A stretch of 7,373 bases of DNA, taken from positions 10,596-17,968 of the forward strand of contig PMOF01000154.1 in the NCBI GenBank assembly GCA_003162495.1, written 5' to 3'. Positions 5,826 through 7,373 of this stretch are shown in pieces (the stretch's first letter is position 1; every line of letters starts with the position of its first letter). Below the pieces are notes generated by a model, which did no database searches, was not told the origin of the DNA, and worked only from the letters and a program-made list of their open reading frames with translations. This DNA is from Acidobacteriaceae bacterium. GTDB taxonomy: Bacteria > Acidobacteriota > Terriglobia > Terriglobales > Acidobacteriaceae. The translations under genes were made by a program, and so were the position numbers.

Positions 5826-5934
5826 GCGGAGTTAGCACGGCCAGCGGACCTGGCGCGGTTAGTGGAGTTCGCGGAGTTAGCACGGAAAAGCTAACTCCGC
5901 TAACTCCGCCGGCAGCGCTAACCCCGCTCAAAGG
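5826..5934 (+). repeat. 9-bp-unit inverted array between accB and accC
   Basis: The accB-accC spacer reads as consecutive 9-bp units. On the left they resemble GCGGAGTTA (exact at 5826-5834 and 5871-5879, variants between). After one 10-nt unit they appear inverted, as GCTAACTCC (5890-5898 and 5899-5907) and GCTAACCCC (5917-5925). A 15-bp exact direct repeat, GCGGAGTTAGCACGG, lies at 5826-5840 and 5871-5885, exactly 45 bp (five units) apart. Positions 5843-5928 fold into one hairpin: an 11-bp perfect stem (5871-5881 with 5890-5900, 8-nt loop), then further pairing. In total 33 of 39 arm positions pair, including G-U pairs. No protein is coded. Confidence 0.9.
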
Positions 5935-5935
5935 G
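5930..5935 (+). promoter_or_regulatory. accC: ribosome binding site of accC, abutting the hairpin
   Basis: AAAGGG lies 6 nt before ATG 5942 and starts 2 nt after the foot of the intercistronic hairpin (5928). The main fold therefore leaves it single-stranded. Confidence 0.6.
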
Positions 5936-5941
5936 TCCTGA

Positions 5942-7306
5942 ATGTTTGGTAAGGTACTGGTCGCCAATCGTGGCGAAATCGCGCTGCGGGTTCTGAATGC
6001 CTGCAAGGAAATGGGCATTCGCACGGTCGCTGTTTACAGCGAGGCCGATCGCAATTCGCTGCATGTCCGGTTTGCCGACGAAGCCATCTGCATTGGTCCG
6101 CCGCGTCCGTCGGACAGCTATCTGAATGTGCCGGCGGTGATCTCGGCGGCGGAAATTGCGGATGTGGATGCCATTCATCCGGGCTATGGGCTGCTGAGCG
6201 AAAACGCAAATTTCGCCGAAGTGTGCCGCGCTTCCAATATCAAGTTCATCGGTCCGCCGCCTGAAGTGACGCGGCTGATGGGCGAAAAAGAAAAAGCGCG
6301 CCAGGCGATGAAGAAGGCCAAGGTGCCGATCCTGCCTGGCTCAGACGGCGTGATTGCCACCGTGGAAGAAGCGCAAGAGTGGGGGGAGAAGGTCGGCTAC
6401 CCGGTGATCCTGAAGGCCAAGGCCGGAGGCGGCGGGCGCGGCATGCGGATCGTGCGCAACGCCGAGGAGCTGCCCAATCTTTTCCACGCAGCCTACGGCG
6501 AAGCGGCCAATGCATTCGGCAATGGCGAGCTCTACATGGAAAAATTTATTGAACAGCCGCGCCACATCGAGTTCCAGGTGCTGGCCGATGAGCATGGCAA
6601 CGTGGTTTCGCTGTTCGAGCGCGAGTGTTCTATCCAGCGCCGCCATCAAAAGCTGATTGAAGAAGCGCCGTCGTTGCAGGTGACGCCGAAGCTGCGCGAG
6701 GAGCTGGGAAAAACACTCTGCCGCTGCCTCAAGGAAATCGGCTATCAGAATGCCGGGACCGTGGAGTTCCTGATGGACGAGGACCGGCAGCTCTATTTCA
6801 TCGAGATGAATACGCGCATTCAGGTGGAGCACCCGGTGACCGAGGCGATCACCGGCATCGACCTGGTGAAGGCGCAGTTGCGCATCGCCGCGGGGGAGCG
6901 TTTGAGTGCGATATTGCCGGCGAAACTGGAGATGCGCGGACATGCCATCGAGTGCCGCATCAACGCGGAGCATCCGGTGAAGTTCACCCCATCCGCAGGC
7001 AAGATCACCGCCTTTAACGTGCCCGGCGGCAACGGCGTGCGCGTGGATACGGCGCAGTATGCCGAGGGCGTGGTGCCGCCTTACTACGACTCGCTGATTG
7101 CCAAGCTGATTGTGCATGGAGTGGATCGCGACGAGGCCATCGCCAGGATGGAGCGCGCGCTGAGCCAGTTTGTGGTGCAGGGGATTGAGACGTCGATCTC
7201 ATTGCACCAGGCGATCTTTGCCGATGCCGGATTCAGGGCGGGAGAGTTCGATACGAAATTCATGGAGCGGTTCCTGGCCAAAAAAGCGGAAGAGGAGAGT
7301 ACGTAA
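5942..7306 (+). CDS. accC: biotin carboxylase subunit of acetyl-CoA carboxylase
   Basis: A 454-residue cytosolic ATP-grasp enzyme that carboxylates the biotin of AccB using ATP and bicarbonate. The N-terminal domain starts with [16 protein letters not shown] and contains [18 protein letters not shown]. The ATP-grasp region has K116, K158, the glycine-rich loop GGGGRGM (162-168), H208/E210, K237 ([11 protein letters not shown]) and E275. The metal and biotin-site motif [15 protein letters not shown] gives E288, N290, R292 and E296; R339 lies in ECRINAEHP. These match the E. coli enzyme closely, and length is normal for a stand-alone AccC. It ends without a BCCP domain, consistent with the separate accB upstream. 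Start ATG 5942 is fixed by the RBS and the conserved first residues. Pyruvate or propionyl-CoA carboxylase subunits are close relatives, but the accB pairing argues for acetyl-CoA carboxylase. Confidence 0.97.
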   Translation: MFGKVLVANRGEIALRVLNACKEMGIRTVAVYSEADRNSLHVRFADEAICIGPPRPSDSYLNVPAVISAAEIADVDAIHPGYGLLSENANFAEVCRASNIKFIGPPPEVTRLMGEKEKARQAMKKAKVPILPGSDGVIATVEEAQEWGEKVGYPVILKAKAGGGGRGMRIVRNAEELPNLFHAAYGEAANAFGNGELYMEKFIEQPRHIEFQVLADEHGNVVSLFERECSIQRRHQKLIEEAPSLQVTPKLREELGKTLCRCLKEIGYQNAGTVEFLMDEDRQLYFIEMNTRIQVEHPVTEAITGIDLVKAQLRIAAGERLSAILPAKLEMRGHAIECRINAEHPVKFTPSAGKITAFNVPGGNGVRVDTAQYAEGVVPPYYDSLIAKLIVHGVDRDEAIARMERALSQFVVQGIETSISLHQAIFADAGFRAGEFDTKFMERFLAKKAEEEST

Positions 7307-7373
7307 GGCCGGGCGCGGACCGATGAGTTTCTGATGGGCCAGGGCTGATCTCTCAAAAAAATGCAGTTCCTTC
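7307..7373. other. short tail after accC
   Basis: These 67 bp follow the accC stop codon. I see no hairpin with a T-run and no supported gene. An ATG at 7361 after an A-run has no SD and only four codons in view. Confidence 0.4.

Noticed and set aside
5826..5934. CRISPR-like array in the accB-accC spacer
   Set aside because: Units are 9 bp with no spacers of constant length and they reverse orientation; not a CRISPR.
6341..7117. Minus-strand open frame of 258 codons inside accC
   Set aside because: Antisense shadow of a highly conserved gene; His/Leu/Arg-rich, no RBS.
7361..7373. ATG after an A-run at the right edge
   Set aside because: No SD and only four codons visible; cannot be supported as a gene start.

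Overview
This window is GC-rich bacterial chromosomal DNA. It probably comes from an Acidobacteriota member. That is inferred from the gene set (a 7TM-type sensor fused to a SpoIIE/PP2C phosphatase, a secreted M48 peptidase, and an M24 peptidase-accB-accC cluster), the codon use and the alanine/proline-rich linkers. No rRNA or taxonomic marker is present, so the assignment is tentative. I see no mobile element, CRISPR array or tRNA.

Layout. Positions 1-1756 (minus strand) hold the first 585 codons of a membrane-anchored PP2C/SpoIIE phosphatase whose C-terminus lies beyond the left edge. A 238-bp divergent intergenic region follows. Next comes a secreted M48 zinc metallopeptidase (1995-3359, plus) with a repetitive Pro/Thr/Gly linker. 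A 411-bp gap (3360-3770) holds a two-part hairpin and then a good sigma-70-type promoter. That promoter leads into a 5' UTR with two perfect inverted repeats and a small excisionase/MerR-like HTH protein (3771-4040). After a strong hairpin and a leader-like region comes a probable operon on the plus strand: M24 Xaa-Pro peptidase (4179-5270), accB biotin carboxyl carrier protein (5311-5817) and accC biotin carboxylase (5942-7306).

How the genes fit together. AccB and AccC are two subunits of acetyl-CoA carboxylase, the entry step of fatty-acid synthesis; the carboxyltransferase genes are not in the window. An M24 peptidase next to accBC is a familiar bacterial arrangement, often with efp between them, but efp is absent here. 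The sensor-phosphatase and the M48 peptidase suggest envelope signalling and envelope protein quality control.

The most unusual material is in the non-coding parts. (i) The 124-bp accB-accC spacer is built of 9-bp units. Its left half is in one orientation and its right half in the other, giving an 86-nt near-palindrome that ends right before the accC ribosome-binding site. (ii) The M24 leader has a Shine-Dalgarno (SD) sequence locked in a perfect hairpin. This overlaps a ten-codon mini-ORF ending in Pro-Pro-Pro, just before a peptidase gene that has no SD of its own. (iii) The HTH gene's SD also lies in a perfect inverted repeat.
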